Assembly (NCBI GenBank): GCA_913057715.1
Contig: CAJXOR010000011.1
Location: 1 to 40,976 of the forward strand
Direction: 5' to 3'
Length of the DNA: 40,976 nucleotides
Source of the DNA: an uncultured Moraxellaceae bacterium
Lineage (GTDB): Bacteria; Pseudomonadota; Gammaproteobacteria; Pseudomonadales; Moraxellaceae
The stretch's first letter is position 1; the number at the start of each line of letters is the position of its first letter. The notes beneath the pieces are model-generated. The model was not told the DNA's origin. It did not search any database and saw only the letters and a list, made by a program, of their open reading frames with translations. Positions 26,831 through 36,005 of this stretch are shown here, one piece after another. Made by a program: the position numbers and the translations under genes.

Positions 26831-27041
26831 GTTCTTGACCTTGCTGCTTGGCCGCCTCTAGCGACTCTGGAGGCTCAGCATTGAGTGACTCGCGCCGCTC
26901 CTGTTTATCATCGAAGATCAGGCGCTCAGCTTCACGGTCCAGATCATCGAACTGGCCCGATTTGACTGCATAGCGGATCGCCCAAACCGCGACGATCAGT
27001 AGCACAAAGCTCAGAGGAATCAACAGATAGATACTTTCCAT
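26823..27041 (-). CDS. ccoS: cbb3-type cytochrome oxidase assembly protein CcoS
   Basis: 72 residues with one membrane helix near the N-terminus (SIYLLIPLSFVLLIVAVWAI) and a charged cytoplasmic tail. CcoS helps insert cofactors into the catalytic subunit of cbb3 oxidase. Family marks are the helix followed by RYAVKSGQFDDLDREAERLIFDD. The N-terminal helix and the GQFDDLD-type motif are normal. It overlaps the SafE-like gene by eight bases. The structural genes ccoNOPQ and ccoGHI are not in this window. The shared 83-base gap with the divergent yjgR gene carries a -10-like GCGTAAAATG (27078-27083). Confidence 0.92.
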   Translation of the reverse strand: MESIYLLIPLSFVLLIVAVWAIRYAVKSGQFDDLDREAERLIFDDKQERRESLNAEPPESLEAAKQQGQEHE

Positions 27042-27124
27042 GGGTTTGCTGCCTAAGCTAAATTTAAGCCAGTGGGCATTTTACGCTAAACTTAGGCACA
27101 CCCGACAAAAACAAAAGGTCATCC

Positions 27125-28759
27125 ATGCCCGATATCGCCCTCGCAGGTAGCGCAGGCTCCCCCATCACGCTCAAAGCTCGCATGGCCAACCGCCACGGTT
27201 TGATCGCAGGGGCGACCGGAACCGGCAAAACCTTTACGCTCAAACTCTTGGCCGAGCAGTTTTCAGCCGCAGGCGTGCCGGTGTTTTTAGCCGACGTTAA
27301 AGGCGACTTATCTAGCCTTGCCAAAACCGGTGAAATGTCGACCAAGCTCAGTGAGCGCTTAAGCAAACTTAACCTTCCTGAACCTGCTTTTAGTGCTTAC
27401 CCAACCCTTTTTTGGGATGTTTACGGCGAGCAAGGTCACCCGGTTCGCACTACTTTAAGTGAGATGGGACCCCTGATCTTAAGTGAGCTCTTGGGGCTCA
27501 ACGACACCCAAACCGGCGTGATCAACATCGTTTTCCGCGTCGCAGACGACAACGGCTGGTTGCTGCTGGATCTGGATGATCTGCGCACCCTGCTGGCCTA
27601 CGTCTCCGATCACAAAAGTGAACTACAAACCACTTACGGCTCGGTTTCACCTGCTTCGGTTGGTGCAATCCAGCGATCGCTGCTCAGTTTAGAGGATCAA
27701 GGAGCACGGGAGTTTTTTGGCGAACCTGCTTTAAGCCTAGATGACTTCATGCAAACCGACACCGATGGGCGCGGGTATATCTCGGTGCTGGCAACCAGCA
27801 AGCTCATGCTCAACCCCAAACTCTACAGCTGCTTTTTGCTGTGGATGCTGAGCGAGATCTTTGAGCTGTTACCTGAAGTGGGTGATCTCGATAAACCAAA
27901 ACTGGTCTTTTTCTTTGATGAGGCGCATCTGTTGTTTGAAAACATCAATCCGGCGCTTGAGCAAAAGATTGAGCAAGTGGTTCGTCTGATCCGCTCAAAA
28001 GGCGTTGGGATCTACTTTGTGACCCAAACCCCGGCCGACATACCAGACGATGTGCTGGGTCAGTTGGGTAATCGCGTGCAGCATGCACTGCGCGCTTTTA
28101 CCCCGCGCGATCAAAAAGCCGTCAAAGTGGCCGCGCAAACTTTTCGAGCCAATCCTGATCTGGATACCGAAACCGCGATCATGGAGCTTGGGGTGGGTGA
28201 GGCGTTGATCAGCTGCCTAGATGAAAAAGGCTCACCTAGCATGGTTCAGCGCGCGTGGATGCGCGCTCCCGGCTCAGCCTTTAGTCCGATCAGCGAGACT
28301 GAGCGCGCGCAGCTCATGGCAACCAGCATCGTTGCTGGTGCTTACGATGAGCCAATTAACCGCGAAAGCGCTCATGAGATCTTAAGTTTAAAAACCGAAC
28401 AAGCACAGGCTGAGGCAGTGTTGGCACAAAAGCAGATTGAAGAGCAAAAACTCAAGGAAGCTGCTGAAGCGGATCAGCTCAAAGCTGAGGCCAAGGCAGC
28501 GATAGAGCTTGAAAAAGCGCAGCTTAGGGCTGAAGCTGATGCGGCGCGAGCCGCCTTGAAAGAAGCGCAAGATCGCGCCAAAGCTGCCCAGAAAAAAGCA
28601 GATGAAGAAGCTAAGGCCGCTCAGAAAAAGTCAGACGAGCGCGCTAAGCTACTTAACCGCGTGGTTGGTAACTTCGCTTCGAGTGCGGCCAGATCGCTTG
28701 GCTCTAAGACGGGTCAGACCTTGCTTCGGGGCGTTTTGGGGTCACTGCTTAAGCGTTGA
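27125..28759 (+). CDS. yjgR: DUF853/YjgR-type HerA-like ATPase
   Basis: 544 residues. A P-loop ATPase related to HerA helicases. The Walker A motif is GATGTGKT (residues 29-36) and the Walker B motif is [12 protein letters not shown] near residue 260. [19 protein letters not shown] follows, and the conserved arginine region [14 protein letters not shown] is near residue 320. The last 130 residues (about 415-515) are an Ala/Glu/Lys-rich coiled coil, ending in a glycine-serine-rich tail. The cellular role of YjgR is not known; a DNA or protein translocating ATPase is a reasonable guess. ATG with AAGG upstream. Divergent from ccoS and convergent with the DUF21/CBS gene. Confidence 0.9.
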   Translation: MPDIALAGSAGSPITLKARMANRHGLIAGATGTGKTFTLKLLAEQFSAAGVPVFLADVKGDLSSLAKTGEMSTKLSERLSKLNLPEPAFSAYPTLFWDVYGEQGHPVRTTLSEMGPLILSELLGLNDTQTGVINIVFRVADDNGWLLLDLDDLRTLLAYVSDHKSELQTTYGSVSPASVGAIQRSLLSLEDQGAREFFGEPALSLDDFMQTDTDGRGYISVLATSKLMLNPKLYSCFLLWMLSEIFELLPEVGDLDKPKLVFFFDEAHLLFENINPALEQKIEQVVRLIRSKGVGIYFVTQTPADIPDDVLGQLGNRVQHALRAFTPRDQKAVKVAAQTFRANPDLDTETAIMELGVGEALISCLDEKGSPSMVQRAWMRAPGSAFSPISETERAQLMATSIVAGAYDEPINRESAHEILSLKTEQAQAEAVLAQKQIEEQKLKEAAEADQLKAEAKAAIELEKAQLRAEADAARAALKEAQDRAKAAQKKADEEAKAAQKKSDERAKLLNRVVGNFASSAARSLGSKTGQTLLRGVLGSLLKR

Positions 28760-28927
28760 CAGGCAAACTAAGGTTATGGCCAAGATCGCTGATTTAATTT
28801 TAACCAGGTCCAGTCTTAACCGAAGCTACGATGAGACAAGCCTTGGGACCCAGTTGCCCAATACACCATCGCTAAATTACACTCACATCGGCCACTGCCT
28901 TAGCCCGACCCAGCCAAAGCCACCAAT

Positions 28928-28958
28928 AAAAAAACCGACCTGCAAGGTCGGTTTTTTT
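28928..28958. terminator. Bidirectional terminator between yjgR and the DUF21/CBS gene
   Basis: CCGACCT pairs with AGGTCGG around GCA, with AAAAAAA on the left and TTTTTTT on the right extending the stem. It serves the two convergent genes. Confidence 0.93.
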
Positions 28959-28987
28959 ATATCAGCAGCCAGATCGAGCAAGACAGA

Positions 28988-30178
28988 TCAATCTTCGTCG
29001 TCTTCAGCATCTGCGTCAGCAGCTGCTTTTTCTTTGGCTTTTTTCTTGTCTTTTTCACGCTGTTCGGACTTGGGACTGTGAGTGTCTGAGTCGTCTTCTC
29101 GCATCTCCATGATGCCCAGTTTTTTCGCGCGCTCTTTCCACTTTTTACGCGCAAACTCTTGTAGATCAGACACCGAGTCCATCTCATCGACGATTTCCTG
29201 ACCAAAGAGAGTCTCGATCAAGTCCTCCATGGTCACGATGCCGCGTAACACACCAAACTCATCAATCACGATATTCATGTGCTGGTTTTGCTGAACCATC
29301 TGATTAAAGAGCACTGGTAAGGTCGCGACATCTGACACCATGCCAACATCTCGGCGGATATCGGACAGTGGACGCTCACCCTCACCCTCAATCAGTTTTT
29401 GCAGCAGCAAATCTTTAAGCAAAATACCCGTGATGTGATCGCGCGAATCGCTATACAGCGGAATCCGCGAAAAGGTCATGCGGTTTTTATAAGTGTCATA
29501 AAATTCACGCAAAGTCTGCTTTTCATCCGCCATCATCACCACGTTTCGCGGCGTCATGATGTCTTCACTCGACAGTTTCTCAAAGCCAAGCAAGTTATTG
29601 ATAATCTGAAACTCAGAGTCACGAAGCTCACCTGACTTTTCAGCCGACTGCACCATCACTTGAAAGTCGAGCCTAGAGAGCACGCTCTCTTCTTTGTTCT
29701 TTTTCAGTGCACGGGTGATCAACTGACTCATGAACACAAAAGGACCCAGAACGATCAGCAGGATCTTGATTGAGCGCGCCGTAAAGGGCGCCAGCGCCTT
29801 CCAGTTATTCGCCCCAATGGTTTTAGGGATGATCTCTGAGAACACCAAGATCGCAAGCGTCATGAGGACAGCGACGATGGTTTCGATCGACAGCGAAAGA
29901 CTGCTGCCACCCAATCGGTAGCCGCCAAAGATCTTTGAGGCTTGAACACCCACCCCGATCGCACCGGCGGTATGAGCGATGGTGTTAAGCGTCAGGATGG
30001 CAGAAAGCGGACGGTCGATGTCTTGTTTAAACTTCTCAAGCGTGCGTCCAGCCGAGTTACCGTCAGCCTTAAGGCGATGGATAAAGGTGGGCGTAACACT
30101 GAGCAGCACCGCCTCCCAAACCGAACACATAAAGGAGAAAAGGATAGAAAGAAAGAAAAATGCCAGCAATAGAGTCAT
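28988..30178 (-). CDS. DUF21/CBS-domain (CNNM/CorC-like) membrane protein
   Basis: 396 residues from the ATG at 30178; GTG at 30193 would add five residues and has no ribosome site. The N-terminal part is a DUF21 module with about four helices (MTLLLAFFFLSILFSFMCS, VLMTLAILVFSEIIPKTIG). This is followed by a CBS pair (IMTPRNVVMM, FSRIPLYSDSRDHITGIL, VIDEFGVLRGIVTMEDLIE). The usual C-terminal CorC_HlyC domain is missing; instead there is a 50-residue tail of Lys, Glu and Asp repeats ending in EDDED. Proteins of this group move or sense Mg2+/Co2+. Single gene with the terminator shared with yjgR. Confidence 0.87.
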   Translation of the reverse strand: MTLLLAFFFLSILFSFMCSVWEAVLLSVTPTFIHRLKADGNSAGRTLEKFKQDIDRPLSAILTLNTIAHTAGAIGVGVQASKIFGGYRLGGSSLSLSIETIVAVLMTLAILVFSEIIPKTIGANNWKALAPFTARSIKILLIVLGPFVFMSQLITRALKKNKEESVLSRLDFQVMVQSAEKSGELRDSEFQIINNLLGFEKLSSEDIMTPRNVVMMADEKQTLREFYDTYKNRMTFSRIPLYSDSRDHITGILLKDLLLQKLIEGEGERPLSDIRRDVGMVSDVATLPVLFNQMVQQNQHMNIVIDEFGVLRGIVTMEDLIETLFGQEIVDEMDSVSDLQEFARKKWKERAKKLGIMEMREDDSDTHSPKSEQREKDKKKAKEKAAADADAEDDED

Positions 30179-30295
30179 ATTAGTTACGACCACCGCTGAT
30201 TAAATATGAAGAGGAATTGATCAAACCAAACTTGTTAACACTTAAGTATCGACTCGGTGGTTCTGGGTCTTGCAGATTCATAAATCAAAATTCAG

Positions 30296-30348
30296 GCATA
30301 AATAGCCCTCTATTTTGCACGAGCGCCTGTATTTATGCATCCTTTTTT
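30296..30348 (+). other. Hairpin with T-run in the gap before aspS
   Basis: GCATAAATA (30296-30304) pairs with TATTTATGC (30330-30338), loop 25 bases, then a six-T run (30343-30348). No gene on this strand ends near it; the upstream gene on this strand stops at 28759. It may end a small RNA or a short transcript from this gap, or have no role. Confidence 0.35.
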
Positions 30349-30487
30349 ATCTTTGTGACGTCCAAATTGGGTAACTAACCGGCTGGGTTTGAGTCTGGAT
30401 ACTCACTTGGGCTTGCTATGGTTGGCATTTTGGCAGATAAAACTGATCTACAAATCCTCAATCCGCTTAAGCCAGAGCAAGCCCTGC

Positions 30488-30516
30488 TTGAGACTTCCAG
30501 CCCGCGCAGGCATAAT
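30488..30516 (+). promoter_or_regulatory. Promoter of aspS
   Basis: TTGAGA (30488-30493), a 17-base spacer, then CATAAT (30511-30516) followed by CGC. The start would be near 30523, which excludes a long N-terminal extension of AspS that would begin at 30389. Confidence 0.75.
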
Positions 30517-30550
30517 CGCTCCCTTATATCAAGTCATGCTGAGACCCACT

Positions 30551-32335
30551 ATGTGCGCGCAATACTGCGGATCTGTCGATGAAAAACTACTGGAACAAAC
30601 GGTCACAATCAACGGCTGGATCCACCGCCGCCGTGACCACGGTGGGGTGATCTTCCTCGACATGCGCGACCGAGAGGGTTTGCTGCAAGTGGTGATTGAC
30701 CCTGACACCCCTGAAGCCTTCGCAACCGCCGATAGCGCGCGTCCCGAGTACATACTTAAGATCACCGGCCGCGTGCGCACTCGCTATGCAGGCACCGAAA
30801 ACGCGCACATGAAAAGCGGTAAAGTTGAGCTCTTGGCTAAGCATATCGAGGTTTTGGCGAAGTCTGAAACTCCGCCATTTCCGCTCAACGACGACTTCAC
30901 TAACGTGAGCGAGGAGCTGCGCTTAAAGTACCGCTTTTTAGACATGCGTCGCCCCGAGATGTTTGCGCGCATGAAGTTTCGGGCTCAGGCCACCTCAGTG
31001 ATCCGCCGCTACTTGGACGAGCACGGTTTTTTTGATGTCGAAACACCGATCCTAACCAAGGCAACCCCTGAGGGCGCGCGCGACTATTTGGTGCCCTCGC
31101 GAACCAAGCCTGGCAACTTTTTTGCACTGCCGCAGTCACCGCAGCTTTTTAAACAGCTGCTCATGGTGGCCGGTTTTGATCGCTACTATCAGATCGCCAA
31201 GTGCTTCCGCGATGAGGATCTGCGTGCGGATCGTCAGCCTGAATTTACTCAGATTGATATTGAGACGTCATTTATCGATGACGAGGAGATCATGAACTTA
31301 TCTGAAGGTCTGACCCGCGATTTGTTCCAGCAGATGCTGGATGTCACCCTGCCCGACTTTCCGCGTATGACCTACGCGGATGCGATGCGTGACTATGGCT
31401 CAGACAAGCCGGATCTTCGCGTGCCTATGAAGCTGATCGACGTCGCTGATCTGATGCAGACTGTCGACTTTAAAGTGTTCAGTGCGCCTGCCAAAGATCC
31501 TAAAGGCCGCGTTGCCGCCCTAAATGTCCCCGGCGGCGCATCGCTGTCACGCAAACAGATCGATGCTTATACTCAGTTTGTCGGGATCTATGGCGCCAAA
31601 GGATTGGCATATATCAAGGTGAACGATCTCTCTAAAGGCATAGAAGGTTTGCAGTCACCGATCGTTAAGTTCATCGAGCCGATCGTGATGGAGCTGGTTG
31701 AACGTGTGGGCGCTAAAGACGGTGACTGCGTGTTCTTTGGTGCAGACAAAGCCCGCGTGGTTAACGATGCCATGGGAGCATTTCGGATCAAAGTGGGTCA
31801 TGAACTGGGGCTGGCAAGCTCCGGCTGGGCACCACTTTGGGTCGTTGACTTCCCGATGTTTGAAGAAACTGACACTGGCAGCTTAACCTCGGTTCACCAC
31901 CCCTTTACTTTGCCCAAAGGCGATATCGAGCAAATCAAAGCCAGCCCCGAAACTGCTTTGTCTGTGGCCTATGACATGGTGTTAAACGGAACAGAGGTTG
32001 GCGGCGGATCACTTAGGATCAACAACCTTGAGATGCAAAAACAAGTGTTTGGGATCTTAGGAATCGACGAGGAAGAGGCAAACGACAAATTTAGCTTCCT
32101 ACTTGACGCACTGAAGTACGGTGCGCCGCCGCATGGTGGCCTCGCCTTTGGACTGGATCGTCTGATCATGCTCATGACGGGCGCAAGCTCGATTCGTGAC
32201 GTGATCGCTTTCCCGAAAACCAAGACCGCTGAGTGCCCACTGACCGACGCACCCGCTCCAGCTCCGGCCAACCAATTGCGCGATCTGGGTATCCGCATCA
32301 AAGAGAAGCCCGTTAAAGACCAACCAGCTGCCTAA
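30551..32335 (+). CDS. aspS: Aspartyl-tRNA synthetase
   Basis: Class II synthetase. 594 residues from the ATG at 30551; the open frame extends upstream to 30389, but that part precedes the promoter. ATG at 30536 is an alternative, adding five residues. The N-terminal OB fold holds the expected YCGSVDE start and [21 protein letters not shown]. Motif 2 is [20 protein letters not shown] and motif 3 is [16 protein letters not shown]. The bacterial insertion domain is present in the middle. It may be discriminating or also charge tRNA(Asn); the sequence alone does not decide. The acyltransferase gene starts two bases after the stop, so the two are likely one transcript. Confidence 0.97.
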   Translation: MCAQYCGSVDEKLLEQTVTINGWIHRRRDHGGVIFLDMRDREGLLQVVIDPDTPEAFATADSARPEYILKITGRVRTRYAGTENAHMKSGKVELLAKHIEVLAKSETPPFPLNDDFTNVSEELRLKYRFLDMRRPEMFARMKFRAQATSVIRRYLDEHGFFDVETPILTKATPEGARDYLVPSRTKPGNFFALPQSPQLFKQLLMVAGFDRYYQIAKCFRDEDLRADRQPEFTQIDIETSFIDDEEIMNLSEGLTRDLFQQMLDVTLPDFPRMTYADAMRDYGSDKPDLRVPMKLIDVADLMQTVDFKVFSAPAKDPKGRVAALNVPGGASLSRKQIDAYTQFVGIYGAKGLAYIKVNDLSKGIEGLQSPIVKFIEPIVMELVERVGAKDGDCVFFGADKARVVNDAMGAFRIKVGHELGLASSGWAPLWVVDFPMFEETDTGSLTSVHHPFTLPKGDIEQIKASPETALSVAYDMVLNGTEVGGGSLRINNLEMQKQVFGILGIDEEEANDKFSFLLDALKYGAPPHGGLAFGLDRLIMLMTGASSIRDVIAFPKTKTAECPLTDAPAPAPANQLRDLGIRIKEKPVKDQPAA

Positions 32336-32337
32336 CC

Positions 32338-33264
32338 ATGAACTGGCTAGCCCGCTCGATCCAGATCGTGCCCCTCGGGGGGCTCAGAGCGATCGCGCGG
32401 GTTGGCGCTTTCTTTCTTAAAGCGCGATCTCACGAGCCGAGCAAAATCCGCCGCAACATCCGCACTAACCTGTTACTCACTCACCCAAACCTAAGCGAAA
32501 CTGAGCGATTGAAGCTTGAGTGTGAAACCATCGACTATCTGTGTGCTACTGCCGCTGATTCACTCAAGTGCTGGGTCACTCCGCCCTCCGAGGTGATGGG
32601 CTGGATTACCCAGATTCACGGGGAAGAGACTTATCTGGAGGCGACGCAAGCTCCCGAGGGTCTGATTGCGATCGTGCCGCACATGGGTAACTGGGAAGTT
32701 ATGAACGCTTGGGTGTCAGAGCATGCCAGCCCAACGATCATGTATAAGCCTGACAAAAGCCCAGCGCTTAACCAGATGATGCTGGCTGGCCGTCAGCGGT
32801 TAAACGCAACATTGGTACCCACCGACGCAAGCGGGGTCAAATCGATCTTTGTGGCAATTAAAAATGGCGGCTTTAGCATCATCCTCCCCGACCACACGCC
32901 TACGCTCTCAGGCGGCGTCAATGCCCCTTTTTATGGCATACCTGCCCTGACCACGACCTTGGTCGGCAAGTTGGCCAGTAAGAGTGGCTGCCGACTGATT
33001 GCCCTCAGCTGCCTCAAAACCAGCGATGGCTACTCAATCTACTGCGATCCCTTGAGTGACCCTGATCTGTGGTCAAAAGACCCAGTGGTTCAAGCAACCG
33101 CCATGAACCGCGTGATTGAGAAGCAGATCAGCCGTGCCCCATCGCAGTACATTTGGAATTACGAGCGGTTTAGGCGCGGCGACCCAACATTACAAGGTGT
33201 TTACAGCTGGTCGACACCGTCAGTTCAGGCCTTCGCAAAACGCCTTCAATCCAACGGGAGATAA
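32338..33264 (+). CDS. Lipid A biosynthesis lauroyl/myristoyl acyltransferase-like protein (LpxL/HtrB family)
   Basis: 308 residues, single N-terminal hydrophobic stretch (LARSIQIVPLGGLRAIARVGAFF) that should attach it to the inner membrane. The acyltransferase motif PHMGNWE (H115, E120, the HX4E pair) and the closing APSQYIWNYERFRRG are typical of the LpxL/LpxM family. The region LPDHTPTLSGGVNAPFYGI is the expected middle motif. The acyl chain and position used are unknown. Two bases after aspS, no separate promoter visible. It reaches an inverted repeat whose T-run lies on the other strand. Confidence 0.9.
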   Translation: MNWLARSIQIVPLGGLRAIARVGAFFLKARSHEPSKIRRNIRTNLLLTHPNLSETERLKLECETIDYLCATAADSLKCWVTPPSEVMGWITQIHGEETYLEATQAPEGLIAIVPHMGNWEVMNAWVSEHASPTIMYKPDKSPALNQMMLAGRQRLNATLVPTDASGVKSIFVAIKNGGFSIILPDHTPTLSGGVNAPFYGIPALTTTLVGKLASKSGCRLIALSCLKTSDGYSIYCDPLSDPDLWSKDPVVQATAMNRVIEKQISRAPSQYIWNYERFRRGDPTLQGVYSWSTPSVQAFAKRLQSNGR

Positions 33265-33296
33265 TCTCCCAACAGCAACACGCAAACTGCAGGCAC

Positions 33297-33332
33297 AAAA
33301 AAGCGGTGGATCCAATCCGGCATCCACCGCTT
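33297..33332 (-). terminator. Terminator of the DUF445 gene
   Basis: AAGCGGTGGAT (33301-33311) pairs with ATCCACCGCTT (33322-33332) around a ten-base loop. On the minus strand it is followed by TTTTTT. On the plus strand there is no T-run, so it mainly ends the minus-strand gene that stops at 33346. Confidence 0.85.
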
Positions 33333-33345
33333 AATCATTGAGCAA

Positions 33346-34638
33346 CTAAGTCAGATTAATCGCAAACTGGACACTGCCCAAGATCAAGCCGATCATCGCG
33401 CCGACCACCACACCGTTGATGCGGATCATGTGCAGATCCCCGCCCACTTCAGATTCGATCTTATCAATCATAAACTCAGTGTCCCAAGCCTGTATTTGTA
33501 CCCGTATGTAAGTGATGATCGCATCCGCATAGCGCTCAGCAGCAAACTCAGCGATGTTGGCGATCTCTTGATTGATTGAGCTTCGCGTAGAAGCATCTTC
33601 ACTGAGTGCACAGGCAATCTGCACTGCCAAGCGCTCAAGGCTATACGCGATAGACGAATCGCTCGACTCGAGATCCTGGATGATGTTGTCACGGATGTTG
33701 TTGGTCACGAGCAGCACAAAACGAGTCACTGTTTCGTTGTCCAGCAAGTCGTTTTTCAGTGTTTCAATCTGAATTGACTCTTCAGATTCATCGTCTTTTA
33801 AGCGCTCCATCCAGTGAAGCATCGACTCAGAGATCATGCGGCGAATCGGGTGCTCAGGGTTTTTTTGCAGCTCACCCACGGTTTTGACCACACCAGTGAT
33901 CGCTTGTTCTTTAATGTCAAAACCAAACATGGTCGCGCCACGCGACACAAATCCCAGCACGCTTGATTCATCGAGCACTTTTTGCAAGATATAGCGGGTT
34001 TGTTCTGGGTTCTTTTGGATCCATCCATAAAACACATCCAGGCCAACTTGGATCACGCTTTGGTGCATCTGATTAGCAAAGATCGCATCGAGGATCTGCG
34101 ACAGCGGCTTGTTGATGCGGGTATTTTTGAGCCACTCAACTAAGTTTTGTGAGAAAAACTGCTCGATATCCGGTTTCTCAAAGATCCTGAGCATCTTCGG
34201 TACCAGACGCTTGAGTTCACGGGTCAACGCGTGGGCATTTTTATCCTGCTTGAGCCAAAGGGAGGCCACCAGCACCACGTCTTTATCGAGTATGTTCTGA
34301 CGCACAATATGCGGCGCCAAAAAGTTTTCCTGAACAAAGCGCCCCATCGAGTCAGCGATGCGGTTTTTGTTGCGCGGTATGATCTGGGTATGATCGCGGA
34401 TGAATCTGGGCGTCCAGATATACTTAAAGGGATCGTGAAACAGCACCGTGATCGCGTACCAGTCAGCCAGACCACCGATCATGCCGGCCTCAGCACCCGT
34501 CACCAAGATATCAATCCAAGGCGCTTGCTCGTGATACAGACGCATGATGATGAGCAAAATCACCCAAAGCACGCTCATCGCAATCAAAAGCAGAGTGGCT
34601 CGGCGGCGATTGACAGCGAGCGAGGGAATCGGGTGCAT
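33346..34638 (-). CDS. DUF445 (YjiN-type) membrane protein
   Basis: 430 residues. Family signature is near the N-terminus: a helix (RRATLLLIAMSVLWVILLI), then GAEAGMIGGLADWYAITVLF and HTQIIPRNKNRIADSMGRFVQENF. The middle is a long, helical, charged region, and the C-terminus has a final helix (INGVVVGAMIGLILGSVQFAINL). DUF445 proteins have no assigned function. A long amphipathic centre between two membrane anchors suggests a scaffold or tether. Single gene; the terminator follows 14 bases beyond the stop. Confidence 0.88.
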   Translation of the reverse strand: MHPIPSLAVNRRRATLLLIAMSVLWVILLIIMRLYHEQAPWIDILVTGAEAGMIGGLADWYAITVLFHDPFKYIWTPRFIRDHTQIIPRNKNRIADSMGRFVQENFLAPHIVRQNILDKDVVLVASLWLKQDKNAHALTRELKRLVPKMLRIFEKPDIEQFFSQNLVEWLKNTRINKPLSQILDAIFANQMHQSVIQVGLDVFYGWIQKNPEQTRYILQKVLDESSVLGFVSRGATMFGFDIKEQAITGVVKTVGELQKNPEHPIRRMISESMLHWMERLKDDESEESIQIETLKNDLLDNETVTRFVLLVTNNIRDNIIQDLESSDSSIAYSLERLAVQIACALSEDASTRSSINQEIANIAEFAAERYADAIITYIRVQIQAWDTEFMIDKIESEVGGDLHMIRINGVVVGAMIGLILGSVQFAINLT

Positions 34639-34933
34639 AACTTACGTCCATGTTGTTTGCAGACATGATCGCCGATTGCGCGCTCAGGTTCCAGACTTTC
34701 GCTCATGCTTTGGACGATTTAGCAAAATGTCCACGCTAGCAGACCGCCAACCCCAGTCAGGCGCATTAGCTTTAGCCAACTTCTCCAACCTCGCCCTATT
34801 CGCTCATGCCGACAATTGCGATGGTTAGGTCTTGATAAGAATTCAACACACCGGCTAAATTCCAGAATTGATAGTAGCGCTCATAAAAACACTCATATCA
34901 GTGCAACCGAAACACTTTTGCTACCCCAGAACT
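34639..34933. other. Non-coding interval
   Basis: About 295 bases between the start of the DUF445 gene and the ilvE terminator. It should hold the DUF445 promoter. No gene or structured element recognised. Confidence 0.5.
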
Positions 34934-34967
34934 AAAAAACCCTGAGGTTAATCTCAGGGTTTTTTTA
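34934..34967. terminator. Terminator of ilvE
   Basis: AAAAAACCCTGAG pairs with CTCAGGGTTTTTT around GTTAAT. It lies 13 bases beyond the ilvE stop and can act in both directions. Confidence 0.93.
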
Positions 34968-34979
34968 GCAAAACGATCA

Positions 34980-35909
34980 TCAATCTAAGTAGCTGAGCCA
35001 CTCGCTGTAGTTGTCGTTTTTGCCCTGAACCACATCAAAAAACAGCGTTTGCAGTTTTTCGGTGACCGGACCGCGTTTGCCATCGCCAATCATGCGGTCG
35101 TCGTACTCACGGATCGGCGTGACTTCAGCCGCGGTTCCAGTGAAAAAGGCTTCATCGCAGATGTAGAACTCATCACGGGTGATGCGGCGCTCCACAAACT
35201 TGATGCCTAGATCGGCGCAAAAGCGCTGCATCACTTGACGAGTGATCCCATCCAGCGCGCCGCCAGAGAGATCCGGTGTGTGTACTTCGCCGTTTTTGAC
35301 TAGGTAGACATTTTCCCCGCTGCCCTGACAGACAAACCCGTGCGGGTCCATGAGCATCGCTTCGTCATAGCCGTTTTGGGTCACTTCGCGGTTCGCCATG
35401 ATTGAGACGGGGTAGTTGCTGACCGCCTTGGCTTTACACATCGAGATGTTGGGCATGTGGTGAGTGAAACTTGAGGTTTTTACCCGTATGCCTTTGTTGA
35501 TGCCATCTTCACCCAGATAAGCACCCCAAGGCCAAGCAGCTATAGAGACATGAATTTGGTTGTCGCGCGCCGAAACACCCATCTTCTCCGAGCCAATCCA
35601 GACCAGCGGGCGGATATAACCACTTTTAAGCTGATTTTGACGCAGCACGTCAAGTTGAGCCTCGACCAATTGATCATGATCAAAGGGGACCTTCATCTGA
35701 AAGATCTTGGCGGAGTTAAGCAGGCGGCGGGTGTGATCTTTTAAGCGAAAAACTGCAGTGCGTCCGTCGTGGGTCTCGTACGCGCGGACTCCCTCAAACA
35801 CCCCCATGCCGTAGTGCAGGGTGTGGGTTAACACGTGGATCTTGGCCTCGCGCCAGGGAACCATCTCACCGTCTAACCAGATAAAGCCATCGCGATCGGC
35901 CATGCTCAT
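34980..35909 (-). CDS. ilvE: Branched-chain amino acid aminotransferase
   Basis: PLP enzyme (fold IV) that interconverts leucine, isoleucine and valine with their 2-oxo acids. 309 residues. The PLP lysine is K161 in SMCKAKAVSNYP. Other marks are HTLHYGMGVFEGVRAYET near the N-terminus, NGYDEAMLMDPHGFVCQGSGENVYLV around 180-206, and FFTGTAAEVTPI near 257. The product is slightly longer than some IlvE because of a tail NDNYSEWLSYLD. ATG start (35909), weak ribosome site. No attenuator or leader peptide of the kind used by ilv operons is visible. Single gene. Confidence 0.95.
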   Translation of the reverse strand: MSMADRDGFIWLDGEMVPWREAKIHVLTHTLHYGMGVFEGVRAYETHDGRTAVFRLKDHTRRLLNSAKIFQMKVPFDHDQLVEAQLDVLRQNQLKSGYIRPLVWIGSEKMGVSARDNQIHVSIAAWPWGAYLGEDGINKGIRVKTSSFTHHMPNISMCKAKAVSNYPVSIMANREVTQNGYDEAMLMDPHGFVCQGSGENVYLVKNGEVHTPDLSGGALDGITRQVMQRFCADLGIKFVERRITRDEFYICDEAFFTGTAAEVTPIREYDDRMIGDGKRGPVTEKLQTLFFDVVQGKNDNYSEWLSYLD

Positions 35910-36005
35910 GCGCGTCTATCCATCATCAAAAATCAAAGGCAAATGGTAGTCTGCTTTAGGTGATCGAGCAACCGGCAGTTTGTGTCGCTTGGAGAATTAA
36001 TTAAG

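Noticed and set aside
27042-27124. FNR/ANR box between ccoS and yjgR
   Set aside because: No TTGAT-N4-ATCAA palindrome in the 83-base gap, although oxygen control would be expected for cbb3 genes.
30389-30550. 54-residue N-terminal extension of AspS
   Set aside because: A -35/-10 pair with 17-base spacing lies inside it, and the family N-terminus begins at the ATG at 30551.
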